The translations under genes were made by a program, and so were the position numbers. The notes under the pieces are model-generated. The model did no database searches. It had not been told where the DNA came from and saw nothing but the letters and a program-made list of their open reading frames with translations. Source: Scleroderma bovista (Eukaryota; Basidiomycota; Agaricomycetes; Boletales; Sclerodermataceae). Taken from it: a DNA stretch of 64,000 bases. This document shows positions 23,070 to 34,141 of the stretch, piece after piece (the stretch's first letter is position 1; every line of letters begins with the position of its first letter). Location of the stretch: NCBI GenBank assembly GCA_037178675.1, contig JAYMGJ010000030.1, positions 37,181-101,180 on the forward strand, given 5' to 3'.

Positions 23070-23919
23070 GTTCAGAGGACTCACATCTGCAACTTATGAT
23101 GGCTGGCCTTTTCCCTGTGACAACAAAAAGTCCCAGGACTGCATTTACCTTCCAGGTGCTGGATGATTTTATCCGGGACAATGTGGAATGTGGCACCACT
23201 GCAATGAATTACTATAGTAAGTTGCAGAGACTGACATCCAATGCATTCCTACATGCGGTGCTGGTAAGTGAAGTAACCTTGTGTTGACTGCAGCATTGAC
23301 ACCGTGGATGAAATAGAATAGATACAGGGAGCTCCTGAGATTGTCAAGGGCATGGAGACTTTTGAAACTTCTCAAGTGGAAAGGATTCTATGGAATGTTG
23401 GAAGAACCAGGGCCAGGGGAACTGGTCCTCTTTTGCCTGGCATGTCCCCAACCTGGGGTCAATATGCCACCCGTGGGAGAGGTGGATCTCACACAGTGAG
23501 TATTGGTTGTAATTATTCCATAATTTACATATATGACTGATCTGGACAGTTGGAAGTATTCGAGGGTCATTGCCATGGATGGAAATTTCAAAGCTGAACA
23601 TATGTTGCTCAAACAAGCTCCAAACGAGGTCTGGTTGATGGATGGAAAAGGATTCATGGTAACATCAGAGCCTTATAAATCCTATTTAGCAGGAAGTGCA
23701 AATAGAGTGGAGGTATGATATCCTTGATGCATGCCGCGGTATGTTCTGATGCCGCAGTTAGAAATTGGACTGTAGCAATCAACGTGCGGTCAATCAGGCA
23801 AATACTAGTAGAAGTCAGTTGTCATCAACTGGAATCGGTGGTTGTGCCTGTGCCAGACATGGGTGCTTTGTTCCACATGCCATGGTTGATTTCCAAAAGG
23901 GAGAGCAGTGTGTCCACGG

Positions 23920-26262
23920 TGTGCGCCTAAGTGAGGGAAGAGGTCAGAACAACCAACAACCAACACCAAATGACAGCAATATGCGAGTGGTGGTCTTCCT
24001 TTGCGTTTCTGGTATTTAATCTCCTCAGAGGGATGTGCTGCACGCCTTCAGGCAGGATGCAGGAGGGAAGGGAAGGGCTTCTGATGGGGAAGGAATGCAA
24101 CTGGGGATGGTATTGACTCCTCTTCAGCCTACCACAGTGGTTAGGAAGAGTCCTGGGATTGAAGAGCAATGATAGATTGATGATAGGGGTGATACAGCAG
24201 TGATGGAGCAGAGGGGAAGCAAGGGGACAGTTCCTGCTTCAAGAATGCGATGGACAGTGATGGGATAGAGTGGACAGTGATGCTAGACTGCGCTTCAGCC
24301 TAGAGAAATGATCAGATACAAGATATATCTGATAAACAACAATATAGGAGCTTTAGGCCAGCACTGAGTGACCTACAAGTCCAAAGACAGAGATAGAGCT
24401 TATAGACAGTGAGGGAGAGAGAATGTGGTCGCTTTATTGAGGGGGAAGCAGACACTTCTTTGCAGCCTTTGGCTGCTGCTTTATATACAGGAGGGGCTGT
24501 GGCCCTGTAAGCACAAATGACTAAGTGCTTGGTAAGAGATTGGTAAGAAATTGGTAAGCGATTGATAAGCAGTGTAATCAGGCTGAGTCATCGATGGGGA
24601 GAGCCTGAACAAGCTGCTGAGCCAAGGGAAAGAGCAAAAAACATAGGTAAAAAGGAGTGTATAACCAAGAATATGGAAAAATCATTGCATGGGGCCCAAA
24701 AGAGAGGGGGGGAAAGCATGGGATGAGTAGATCAAAGCTAAATGAGCATATGCGATGACATAATGCATATGAATCATAGGGGCATGAGTCATGAATTGAT
24801 AAGCAGCATGATAAGCATGATTTGAAGGATGATTGGTAAGTGATTGGTAAGGGGAGTAATGGGGATTAGTAATGCCAAGAGGGGATGAATAATGCGCAGC
24901 AGAGTGAGTCAGAGTGAGCCAGAGTGACTCTGTGTGACTCAGACAGAAGGGAAGCACAACCTATGATTTATTGAACTTTAGATCTGGAGATGAGCTTCTG
25001 AAGCAGTGCCACTGATGGGAGTGGCTGGGGGATAATAAAAGAATTGATCTGACCAGAAGAGCAGTGTCAGGGGGCCTGGAATGACAAGTAGAGTCACAGC
25101 TGGTCACAGAGTGTCACAAATCCCTTGGATTGAGCTTCTGTAGAGCAAAAACATGAAATTTGGTGCTCCCGAAGTGCAGTCTTCCCTTGAGCAGTAAGGG
25201 GAAGGTTCTGTACTCTATTAGGGCTCCTAAGAAGGGTTCTAGAGCACTGTTTCATTCGTGTTTGTTGCGGGATAGCAGGGAAGAGAATCGCAAGTAGCGG
25301 ATTCGACGTGTCCAGGGAAGCAAGATGAATGATAGAGGGAGATGAATGTGACAGGACTCTGGGATGAAAGGACCATATGCAGAGGACTCAGGAGACACAG
25401 AGATGACCAGGTATGAATTTTCAAGTCTAACGATAGACTTGAGACAACCAAAGTATGTGCGCGACGCAGGACTGACGAGGAGAACGCGCTGACCGAGAAC
25501 GAGAGGGACTGAGGGAGCAGGCTGGGAAGATATGTACCAGACAGTACACAGGAGCTCAGGGAGAGGCTGTCCCAAGAGCAGGACATAGTTGAGGTCTGCT
25601 GCAATAGCGGAGAAACGTTCCAGAGAAAATGTGGACTCCATAGTGAGTGATGAAGTGGGTGTCTGGATTGTGGGTGGAATATCTCCGTGGGAAATGAACA
25701 GATTTACGTCGGAACTTGACAGGCAGATAGACCACGGTCTAGGCTCCATGATGGTATAGTCACATGATTGATAGCTTCAAAAATGGCGGAGCTATTCAAA
25801 ATATCGGAATGCCGGCACTGGGCGCCTAAATTTGACATTTGGGCGCTAAAAATGATTCTTCCTTTTCTCCTTTGTTTCTCTATCGTTTCTTCTGCTTCTT
25901 TGGTTGTTCTGGTATGGGAGTTGGACTGCAGTAGGTTGCATTCCTCTCTCATACTGAAATGATCACCAATCCTTGGATTCTTCTGCTTCTTGGCGGTTCT
26001 TGTGCGATAGATGACTGTCCATGTTGGCATTCATCTCTCGCATCAGGATAGTCATTCTTGTGCGATAGATGGCTACAATGAGCTTGTATTCATTCTTCGC
26101 ATAAGGATAGTCTTGACTTTGCGTGATATGGATAGCGAGGGCTGTCTGTATCCCTCAAGTCGGGACAATCTTTCAACAGATCTTGGGTGTGCGTTCTTCG
26201 CATTAGTTTCATCGGCTAACTTTCTCCATGTCCACAGTACCAAACACGTTTGGTGCGTGACA
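23920..26262 (-). mobile_element. giant solo LTR, family 2 (copy B)
   Basis: It is a close match to copy A and to copy C (56585-58929), TGTCACGCACC...CTTAGGCGCACA on the minus strand. The left flank is the truncated KDZ transposase; the right flank has no KDZ sequence. The flanking four bases (ACGG left, CCGT right) do not match as direct repeats. It carries an intact copy of the conserved LTR ORF. Loss of the KDZ 3' half at exactly this edge suggests recombination rather than a simple insertion. Confidence 0.8.
25252..25749 (-). CDS. conserved ORF inside the giant LTR (copy B)
   Basis: A 165-codon frame starts MEPRPWSICLSSSD and ends CNKHE, sense with respect to the LTR. It lies in the presumed U3, well upstream of the TATA-like box. 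Copy C encodes a nearly identical protein and the family-1 LTRs encode a diverged one. Differences between families fall mostly at third codon positions with no indels over about 117 codons. The product is hydrophobic/beta-rich in outline, with no signal peptide, zinc motif or catalytic signature that I recognise. Function unknown. Confidence 0.5.
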   Translation of the reverse strand: MEPRPWSICLSSSDVNLFISHGDIPPTIQTPTSSLTMESTFSLERFSAIAADLNYVLLLGQPLPELLCTVWYISSQPAPSVPLVLGQRVLLVSPASRTYFGCLKSIVRLENSYLVISVSPESSAYGPFIPESCHIHLPLSFILLPWTRRIRYLRFSSLLSRNKHE

Positions 26263-27512
26263 CCGTAGAGTCATCAGAGGAGCTGGACTCAAGATCCAAT
26301 GAGATCAGCGAGATCAGTGAGATTGGTGACAACAGAGTGAAGAGGGGGGTCTGGGAGAGACTGGACTCGCCCCAACTGGAGGCTGAACTTGGGCTACTAT
26401 CCTCCATTCCATGACGCACATTTTCTAGCCTTGCAGTCACAATAGTAAGGGTTGTGTTGTCGAGTTGGTTCAAGATATTCTTGCGCACAGAATTTCAGGG
26501 CATGTTGGTAGCTCACGAACGACAGGAATATGGTACTCAAATAAATCAGCATCATATTTGATATGCTACAATAGTGAAATTAGCACAAGCCCCGAGGTTT
26601 AAAAATGGCCTGCATCCAGAGCACCTCCAGAGCACTTCCAGAGCACTTCCAGAACCCTTCCAGAGGCACCTTGAGCACCACTAATATGCCTGGAAAAAAT
26701 AGGATAAGCATTGCCCAGCAAACTAGGATAAGCATTGCCTGGCACTGCCTGCCTTTGGCAGGCACCAGCACTAGCTGCATCAGTAATCTAAAAAAACTCT
26801 ATCTGTGACTTTTATGTACTTTCTGTACCTATTTCAGCATAGATAGTCAAATATGTATGAAAGGCACTGCAACTTTTTTGAGTAGGTCCTTCGTCTATCC
26901 AGACCACTTTTTTGACTATCCATTACTTTCTTGACTGTCATATTTGTGGTCATTCCTCAATTACTGCCTTTTCATCATTTCATTTGATCATACCACTTTG
27001 CAAATAACCAATAGCTATATTGATGTACCATGGTAATTAACGAATATATAGAACTCACTATTGAATCATTGCCAGCACATAAAGGAAGCGATCCACAGCA
27101 ACATGTACTCACCAGCTTGTCCTCATGGTCAAATATGCCCGCAGTGTTGATAATTGAACCATGGTCACTCTCGAAAGAAGAGTATGCCTTTTGTTCACTG
27201 CTGCCTGGGAGATGAGCTGAGGGTCCACAGTGATGCAGCCAAGATGACTCACCAAGATGCATTGCAGTGTTTTTCAAGTGTATTTTGGAAAAGTCTTGTG
27301 AGAAATAACTCGAAGTAAAATGACTCAACCAAGCATGGGAGATGTGTGTTGGTGTCAGCATCAGTTCTATGGTGTTGTAGAGACTACATACCACTCATTG
27401 CTTCAGCACTGTCATCTTGAGTTGTTGGGCTGCCCAAGCTTTGGATCCATCAAGAGAGTGGTGAATTCAGGAGTGAGGAAAAAGTTCAACATGCTGAGGT
27501 AATCACACACTC
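26263..27512. other. unassigned DNA between a giant LTR and chromovirus A
   Basis: The first 150 bp hold a plus-strand open frame that runs straight out of the LTR edge (SSEELDSRSNEISEISEIG) to TGA near 26412; it may be the end of an interrupted gene I cannot name. Around 26617-26665 there are about four copies of a 12-bp unit close to GAGCACTTCCAG. Near 26697-26740 a TAGGATAAGCATTGCC phrase is repeated. The rest has short frames only. Confidence 0.4.
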
Positions 27513-28131
27513 TGTTACGACCATGTCCAACTCCGGATCTTATCCGGTTACTCCGGTCGCATTGCAGCCCCATAGCTCAACTCCGGTCGTTCTCAGTTAC
27601 TCCAGTCACGGTCGCACAGATAACCTTCCGCTAACTACGACCCTTGGTCTATACTCCATTCGCTCTTACTACACCTCACCGTCTACCCTGCCTTGACGTG
27701 AGTTCTCCGTGAACTCGATATATCCTATACCTTGTAGCATTTTCACTGGACCTGATTTATTTTACCTGGTCCTGACTTTATTTTCACCAGACCTGACCTA
27801 GTCCTAACTCCGGTCATCCCTTGTCCGCTATTAGGTTGTTTACTTGTCACCGTATGTACTCGACCCTAGTTTCTACTTAGTATAAGTACCCTCTAGTTTA
27901 CCTTGTAGACCTCAGTCTGAAATCAACTATAGTCACTACTCCTGTCTCTGTCTCTGTCTCTGTCATTGTCACCTTGACCGGAACCTATGCAAGGGATCAA
28001 CGCACTTTGTCCTTGTCGTTGAATCCAAGTGGTCACCAACTCCGGCTGGACTATCCCTTGTTCAGCCCTCTGCCCTCCTCCTTCGTCCGGACTTGACCGG
28101 ACCCCCTACCGGAGTAGACCCGGACTTGACA
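27513..28131 (+). repeat. 5' LTR of chromovirus A
   Basis: The LTR runs TGTTACGACC...GGACTTGACA, 619 bp. A related copy is at 28982-29623. A TATA-like TAGTATAAGTA lies near 27885. It is followed by about 70 bp of leader before the gag ATG at 28201. The 3' LTR of this element is not present in the window. Confidence 0.8.
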
Positions 28132-28200
28132 GTATTTCAGACTCACACTTGTGTGGGTTCACTGTTCCATACCTCGTACGCAAACTAGTTTCTATCTCTT

Positions 28201-30287
28201 ATGACCATGACTACGCGCTCTCGTGCTCGTACCGCTGCAGCACTTGCTGAGGAAGCAGGTGCAGTAGACGATCTCCACCTCTCTGCTGCCCATCAAGCCC
28301 TGTCTAACTGCAGGAAACCTCCGGCTTCAGTTAGCCAATTCCGGAGCTTTACAGCTCGAAACCCCACAGCGTCTTTGACTCCACGTCGAGATGCTGCGTC
28401 CCAGAGCCTTCGTGGTTCTGTGGACTTTGGTCACCATGAATCCGTTTCTGGTGATCGATTCCCCTACCGTCGCGAACCTGCCCGTCACCAGTGGTTTGGC
28501 CCCGAGGACAGACCCAGAGCCAATCTGGATGACCCTGGAGATGGCGATAATGATGACGACAATGATGACGACAATGATGACGATGACTTCGTTGATGCCA
28601 CGGATGAGCTAGACCCTAGTCTAGCTGTATTCCAAAACCTAGCTATCGCCGTCAACCGCCTCTCCCGCTCCTCTCGCCAGACCAACGACTCATCGTCCTC
28701 CCGTGCCAAAGTCCGTGAACCGGATACCTTCGATGGCACAGATCCCAAAAAGCTCAGGACCTTCCTGGTCCAGTGTGAGCTATGTTTCCAGGATCGAGCC
28801 AAGGCATTCCGCCTTGATAGGGCAAAGGTAACTTTCGCCCAGTCATACCTAAAAGGAATGACGCTAGAATGGTTCGAACCGGACCTCCTCAACTCCGGTG
28901 ATCTGGCTGACCGTCCACGCTGGATGGACAGTTGGGTCCACTTTGTTGCTGAGCTCCAAAGCACCTTTGGACCTCACAACCTGTTACGACCATGCCCAAC
29001 TCCGGGCCTTATCCGGTCACTCCGGTCGTGTCGCAGCTCCACAGCTCAACTCTGGTCGCTCAACACTTACTCCGGTCACGCTCGCGCAGATATGCCTCCG
29101 TTAAGTACGACCCTTGGACTATCCTCTATTCGCTCATTACCACACCTCGCCGTTTACCCTGCCTTGACGTGAGTTCTCCGTGAACTCGATATATCCTATA
29201 CCTTGTAGCATTTTCACCGGACCTGATTTATTTTACCCGGACCTGACTTTATTTTCATCGGACCTGACCTAGTACTTTCTCCGGTTGTCCCTTGTCCGTC
29301 TTTCAGGCTGTTTACTTGTCACCGTATATACTCGACCCTAGTTCTTATTTAGTATAAGTACTCTGTAGTTTATCCTGTACTCCTCAGTCTGAAATCAATT
29401 TAGTCACTACTCCAGTCTCTGTCTGTCTCCGTCTCCGTCTCCGTCCCTATCACCTTGACCGGAACCTACGCAAGGGATCAACGCACGTCGTCCTTGTCGT
29501 TGAATCCAAGCGGTGACCAACTCCGGCCGGACTAATCCCTCGTCCAGCCCTCTGCCCTCTCCCTTCGTCCGCGCTCGTCCGGACTTGACTGGACCTCCTA
29601 CCGGAGTAGACCTGGACTTGACACAACCCCATCGCTGATGCTGAACATCAGCTCGAGCATCTCCAGATGAAGGATGCTCACCGCGTTACGCGGTATATAG
29701 TAGACTTCAACCGACTCACCTCGCAGGTCCAGGACTACAGGGATGGCGCGCTCCACTGCCTGTTTTACTCCAGTCTCCCGGATCGTCTCAAGGACGAAAT
29801 CGCTCAAGTCGGGAAACCCCTGACTCTGCATGGGTTGAGGGCTCTTTGCCAAGAGATCGACGTGCGCTATTGGGAGCGCAAAGACGAGATCTCTCGCATG
29901 ACAAAGAGTCAGCCCACCTCATCCACAACCAAGTCCTCCAACTCCGGAGGCAACTCATCCAACTCCGGTCAGGAGAAATCCAAGACCAGAAACTCCCCCA
30001 GCTCCGCCAACTCCTCTGGCTCATCTAAAGCGACCAGCAACCAGTCCTCCTCCGGTTCCAGACCGGACTTAACCAACAAGCTTGGTAAGGATGGGAAGCT
30101 AACCGCAGACGAGCGCAAACGGTGTCTGGACAACAACCTCTGCATGTTCTGCAGAGGCACCGGTCATTTCGTGGACAACTGTCCAAAGAAGACCAAAAAG
30201 GCCAAGGCTCACGCCGCGGCCATCGCTGCTGAGTCCGGTAAGACGGACTCCAACTCAGGTGCCAACTCTGAGTCAAAAAAAGAGTAA
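28201..30287 (+). pseudogene. gag: chromovirus A gag, interrupted by a solo LTR
   Basis: The frame starts MTMTTRSRARTAAA at 28201, has an acidic Asn/Asp repeat tract (about 28545-28600), the segment KVREPDTFDGTDPKKLRTF typical of chromovirus capsid, and ends with a zinc knuckle CMFCRGTGHFVDNC near 30140. It is split at 28981 by a same-family solo LTR; removing it with one target repeat rejoins GPHN-PIADAEHQL in frame. The last codons are followed by an A7 run and TAA at 30285. Gag would assemble the particle and bind RNA. No stop other than the insertion is seen. Confidence 0.85.
28982..29623 (+). mobile_element. solo LTR of the A family inside A's own gag
   Basis: The 642-bp segment runs TGTTACGACC...CTGGACTTGACA and is related to A's 5' LTR. 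CAACC flanks it on both sides (28977-28981 and 29624-29628), the 5-bp duplication expected for a Ty3/Gypsy integrase. It is a later insertion of a sister element reduced to one LTR by LTR-LTR recombination. Confidence 0.92.
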
Positions 30288-30322
30288 GCAGCTCCCGGCC
30301 CTCCGCACAACCGGCGAGCTGC
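30275..30322 (+). promoter_or_regulatory. -1 ribosomal frameshift signal of chromovirus A
   Basis: The heptamer A-AAA-AAA is at 30275-30281 in the gag frame, two codons before the gag stop. A 6-nt spacer follows, then GCAGCTC (30288-30294) pairs with GAGCTGC (30316-30322), with an inner CCGG/CCGG pairing. The pol frame is -1 and open from here. The same layout with compensating stem changes is found in element B (35456-35503). This would set the Gag to Gag-Pol ratio. Confidence 0.75.
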
Positions 30323-33300
30323 GTTGACTCCGGAAGTGCACCCAAGGAGGCTCGCCTCAACATGTCCGCTCTTTATGATCCTAACTCTCTTATGCCCCAT
30401 GTTTTCCTCTTGTCTTACAATTTACCAGAACTCCGTGCGCTTGTGGACTCCGGTTCCACGCACTGCTTTGTAGATACCAAATATGCTCTCGGACACTCTC
30501 TCTCCACTTACTCCGTTCCCCCGATTGTACTCCGGCTCTTTGACGGTACCTCGAATTTTGTAATTACTCAAGCCGTCGATCTATCAGTGAAATTCCCCGC
30601 ATCCGGTGATGTCACCCCTATGACCTTCTACCTCACTCCATTAGACTCTGAATGCTCGATTGTCCTTGGACATAACTGGCTCACCTGCTACAATCCATTG
30701 ATTGACTGGGTACTGAGCAGTTTAACTTTCCGGACCCCTGCACCAAGTTTGCTAGCACCCCCGTCGACCCCCTCTCCGGTTCAGTCCGGTAACACTGTCT
30801 CTGGCCTCTCTGGCCAATCTGACCCTGGCCTTGTGCCATCTGTCAACACTCCGGTTTGCACCCCTCCGCACATCTCTCTGATAAATGCAGCCGCATTCGT
30901 GCGTGCGTGCAAATTAGAGGGATCCACCAAATATCAACTTCAGCTGCGTCCTTCTGACACAGCAAAGGCTCGTTCTTCCTCCGCCTCTACTCCGCCAGAC
31001 TTGGACATAGTTCCTCCGGAGTATCGCGATTATGCGGACGTGTTCAGTAAGGCAAAGGCCTCTGAACTTCCCCCACATCGCGAGTACGATCTAAAGATCG
31101 ACCTTGAAGAAGGTACCTCTCCACCTTTGGGAACTCTCTACTCACTGTCTCCGGTCGAGCTCTCCACTCTCCGGACTTTCATCGACGAGAATCTAAATAT
31201 AGGTTTCATCCGTCCTACCGCTTCCTCCCACGCTGCTCCGGTCCTCTTCGTAAAGAAGAAGGACGGCTCACTCTGCCTCTGCGTTGACTTCCGAGGCCTT
31301 AACAAAATTACCAAAAAGGATCGCTACCCACTCCCCCTTATCTCTGACCTACTAGACTCCCCTAGCCGTGCTAAGATCTACTCAAAGATCGACCTCCGGC
31401 ATGCGTACCATCTAGTCCGGATTGCTCCGGGCGATGAATGGAAGACCGCCTTCCGTACACGCTATGGGTCTTACAAGTGGTTGGTAATGCCCTTTGGCCT
31501 CACTAACTCCCCTGCAGCCTTCCAGCGCTTTGTCAACACCATCTTCACTGACATGCTGGACGTCTGCGTCATTGTGTACCTCGACGACATCCTTATTTAC
31601 TCCGAGGATATGGAGTCCCACCAGCAGCACGTCCAGGAAGTGCTCCGCCGTCTCCGGTTGCATGGCCTCTTCGCCAAACCGGAGAAATGTGAGTTTCAGT
31701 CGGACTCGGTAGAGTATCTTGGCTATTGCCTCTCCCCTGATGGTCTATCTATGTCTCCGGACAAGATCCAGACCATCTCCGACTGGCCTGAACCTCAAAA
31801 GGTAAAGGACATCCAGTCCTTCCTAGGCTTTGCCAACTTCTACCGCCGGTTTATATTCAACTACTCAGACATCGTGGTCCCTCTCACCCGGCTCACCCGG
31901 AAAGACGCTCCTTGGAACTTCTCCAAGGACTGTCGACGCTCCTTCAACGCTCTCAAGCACGCCTTCACCACTGCGCCCATCCTCACCCACTTCATTCCGG
32001 ATACTCCTATTATTGTGGAAACTGACACCTCCGACTACACTGTCGCTGGCATCTTGTCTATCACCTGCGCTGACGGAGAGATTCGTCCAGTCGCGTACTA
32101 CTCCCGGACTTTGACCGCTCCGGAGTTGAACTATGACACCCACGATAAAGAACTCCTTGCCATCTTCGAGGCATTCCGGAACTGGCGTCACTACCTTGAA
32201 GGCTCTGCCTCTCCTATAGACGTCGTCACGGACCACAAGAATCTTGAGTACTTCTCGACTTCAAAAGTACTCTCCCACCGGCAAGCCCGGTGGTCCGAGT
32301 TTTTATCACAGTTTAATCTTGTCATTCGCTTCCGCCCTGGTAAGCTCGGTGCCAAGCCTGATGCTCTCACTAGACGATGGGTCGTCTACCCCAAAGAGGG
32401 GGATAGTGGCTACGCCCGGGTCAACCCCCAAAACCTTAGGCCGGTGTTCACTCAAGAACAACTCTCTAACTCTCTTCGCGCTACTTACCTAGAGTTTCCG
32501 GTTCTCCGTGCAGCCACAATCATGGACGTGGAAACACTCCATAGTGACATCCTGTCCGCACTACCCTCTGATCCCATTGCCCAGGTCCACCTCGCAGATC
32601 CACCAGACTCTCGCTGGTCCACCGACGAGGCTGGATTCCTTCGACTAGATGGTCATATATACGTACCGGACTTGGACGACCTCCATCTCCGGGTTCTCCG
32701 GTATCGACACGATCACCCACTTGCTGGTCACTTTGGGCAAAACCGGACTCTAGAACTAATCCGGCATGAGTATACTTGGCCTGGTCTCAGGACCTTCGTC
32801 AAAGACTACGTCCAATCCTGTACCTCCTGCGCAAGAGCTAAGACACCGCGCCATAGACCCTACGGACTGCTGAAACAGCTCCCCATACTGGAGAAGCCAT
32901 GGAACTCCATCTCGATGGATTTCATCGAGCAACTCCCCTCATCTACTGGCTTCACAGTCATCCTGGTCATGGTAGACCGGCTTTCTAAACAAGCCATTTT
33001 CATCCCTACCCACGACACCATCACTAGCCCAGAGCTCGCAAAGCTCTTCTTACTTCACGTGTTCTCCAAGCATGGTGTTCCTGCCCATGTCACTTCGGAT
33101 CACAGTACAGAATTCGTCTCACACTTCTTCCGGTCACTCGGAAAGGCTCTTGACATGCACCTCCACTTCACCTCCGGTTACCACCCGGAGGGCGATGGCC
33201 AGACAGAGCGGTCTAACCAGACACTGGAACAGTACCTCCGGATCTACTGCAACTACCAGCAGGACAACTGGGCAGACCTACTCCCTCTGGCGGAGTTCGC

Positions 33301-33480
33301 TTACAACAATGCACCTAGTGCTACCACCGGAGTCTCTCTGTTCTTCGCTAACAAGGGCTACCACCCTAACATTTCTGTCTACCCAGAATGCGATATGACC
33401 TCTGCACGGGCTCGTGACTACGCAGTCGACCTTGAGTCGCTGCATCAATACCTTCGTGAAGAAATGGCTAACGCACAACT
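30281..33480 (+). CDS. pol: chromovirus A pol (PR-RT-RH-IN), 3' truncated
   Basis: By -1 frameshifting the pol frame is read from about 30281; the first ATG is at 30362. Counting from that ATG: protease DSG near residue 29, RT from about 230 with YLDD near 406, RNase H from about 520, the H-H-C-C zinc module near 800-840, integrase with Asp in MDFIEQ near 852, Asp in SDHSTEF near 913 and Glu in EGDGQTE near 950. SDHSTEF differs from the usual SDRGTEF by two G-to-A changes. The frame is uninterrupted, but the C-terminus including any chromodomain is lost at 33480, where the 5' LTR of element B begins. The element's own 3' LTR is also missing. Confidence 0.88.
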
Positions 33481-34100
33481 TGTCACGACCGTGACATCCG
33501 ATCAACCTGTACCCTATTGTCCGATCGCGTCCACGCGTTCGCCGCCCGTTTTATTGTATGTACTCCCTTTTCCGTTTCTCTCTATCTGTCCTGTATCGCC
33601 ACCAATTGGCGAGCGTGTTGTCCGTTCTGTCTCCCTGTACGATTACCTAATATGTTTCCTTTCTTGTTTCCGGTTACTATATGTTCCCGTCCCATTGCAT
33701 TACTAATACAATACTCATCGGTAATCCGGTTATCGCACTTACCATACTTACTCAGCGCGCAGCGCGACTGCGCTCGTCATTCGTCGGTAATCCCGACTTC
33801 CCGTACATCGCCTCATCCGTTCCACTCAGTATAAATACCTAGATACTCGGTCTGTTGTAGTTCAGTTCGAATATCGAATAAGATACTTCTCATCTGTTCT
33901 CCCTTCGCACTCTCCGTCTCTGTCTCGTGCAAGCGGTCGTAGACCGTTTACCCTCGGACTCTCCGTCAGACCCTCGGTCGGCCTTCCTATCATTCGGGAA
34001 GCACGACTACGCTACGTAGCATCTTGGTCTTACCGCTAGACCAACCCCTGACCCCCTGACCCCTCGTAGAGATCAGATCAGTGAAGAACCGGTCTTGACA
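33481..34100 (+). repeat. 5' LTR of chromovirus B
   Basis: The LTR runs TGTCACGACC...CCGGTCTTGACA. Its first 16 bases form a near-perfect inverted repeat TGTCACG/CGTGACA. A TATA box (TATAAATA) lies near 33830, giving a promoter for the element RNA. It directly truncates element A pol. Confidence 0.92.
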
Positions 34101-34141
34101 GTATATTCGAACTCTAGTCTTGTACGAGTTCACAATCACCC

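Larger units (their letters stand above)
21374..23919 (+). pseudogene. KDZ-type transposase, truncated and twice interrupted
   Basis: Exon 1 (MGKSKVVKV) ends near 21650. Exon 2 has the CxC2-type cysteine cluster CMWCGKDGAIRCTDC...CTNCCLDTH before a solo Copia LTR (21904-22184). The frame resumes with FFEDFSLHL, an intron, then MHLGHGGKPCP and RYCSCDGS. A second solo LTR (22494-23069) follows, then MMAGLFPVTTKSP, VLDDFIRDN, LFCLACPQPGVN, the MDGNFKAEH segment that carries a conserved Asp of KDZ transposases, GFMV, and GGCACARHG...VDFQKGE. It ends at giant LTR copy B, so the C-terminal half with the remaining catalytic residues is missing. One in-frame TGA near 21705 (HYL-stop-DWLP) fits CGA to TGA. 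Fungal KDZ elements are DNA transposons (Kyakuja-Dileera-Zisupton). This copy is inactive. Confidence 0.8.

Noticed and set aside
7457..23919. A TET/JBP dioxygenase gene, which is known to accompany some fungal KDZ transposons.
   Set aside because: I looked for the dioxygenase His-X-Asp and downstream His/Arg motifs in the island frames and saw none.
7457..23919. The island as a Starship, Helitron or Crypton.
   Set aside because: No tyrosine recombinase (DUF3435 type) and no Rep/helicase frame is visible; the only transposase is KDZ-like.
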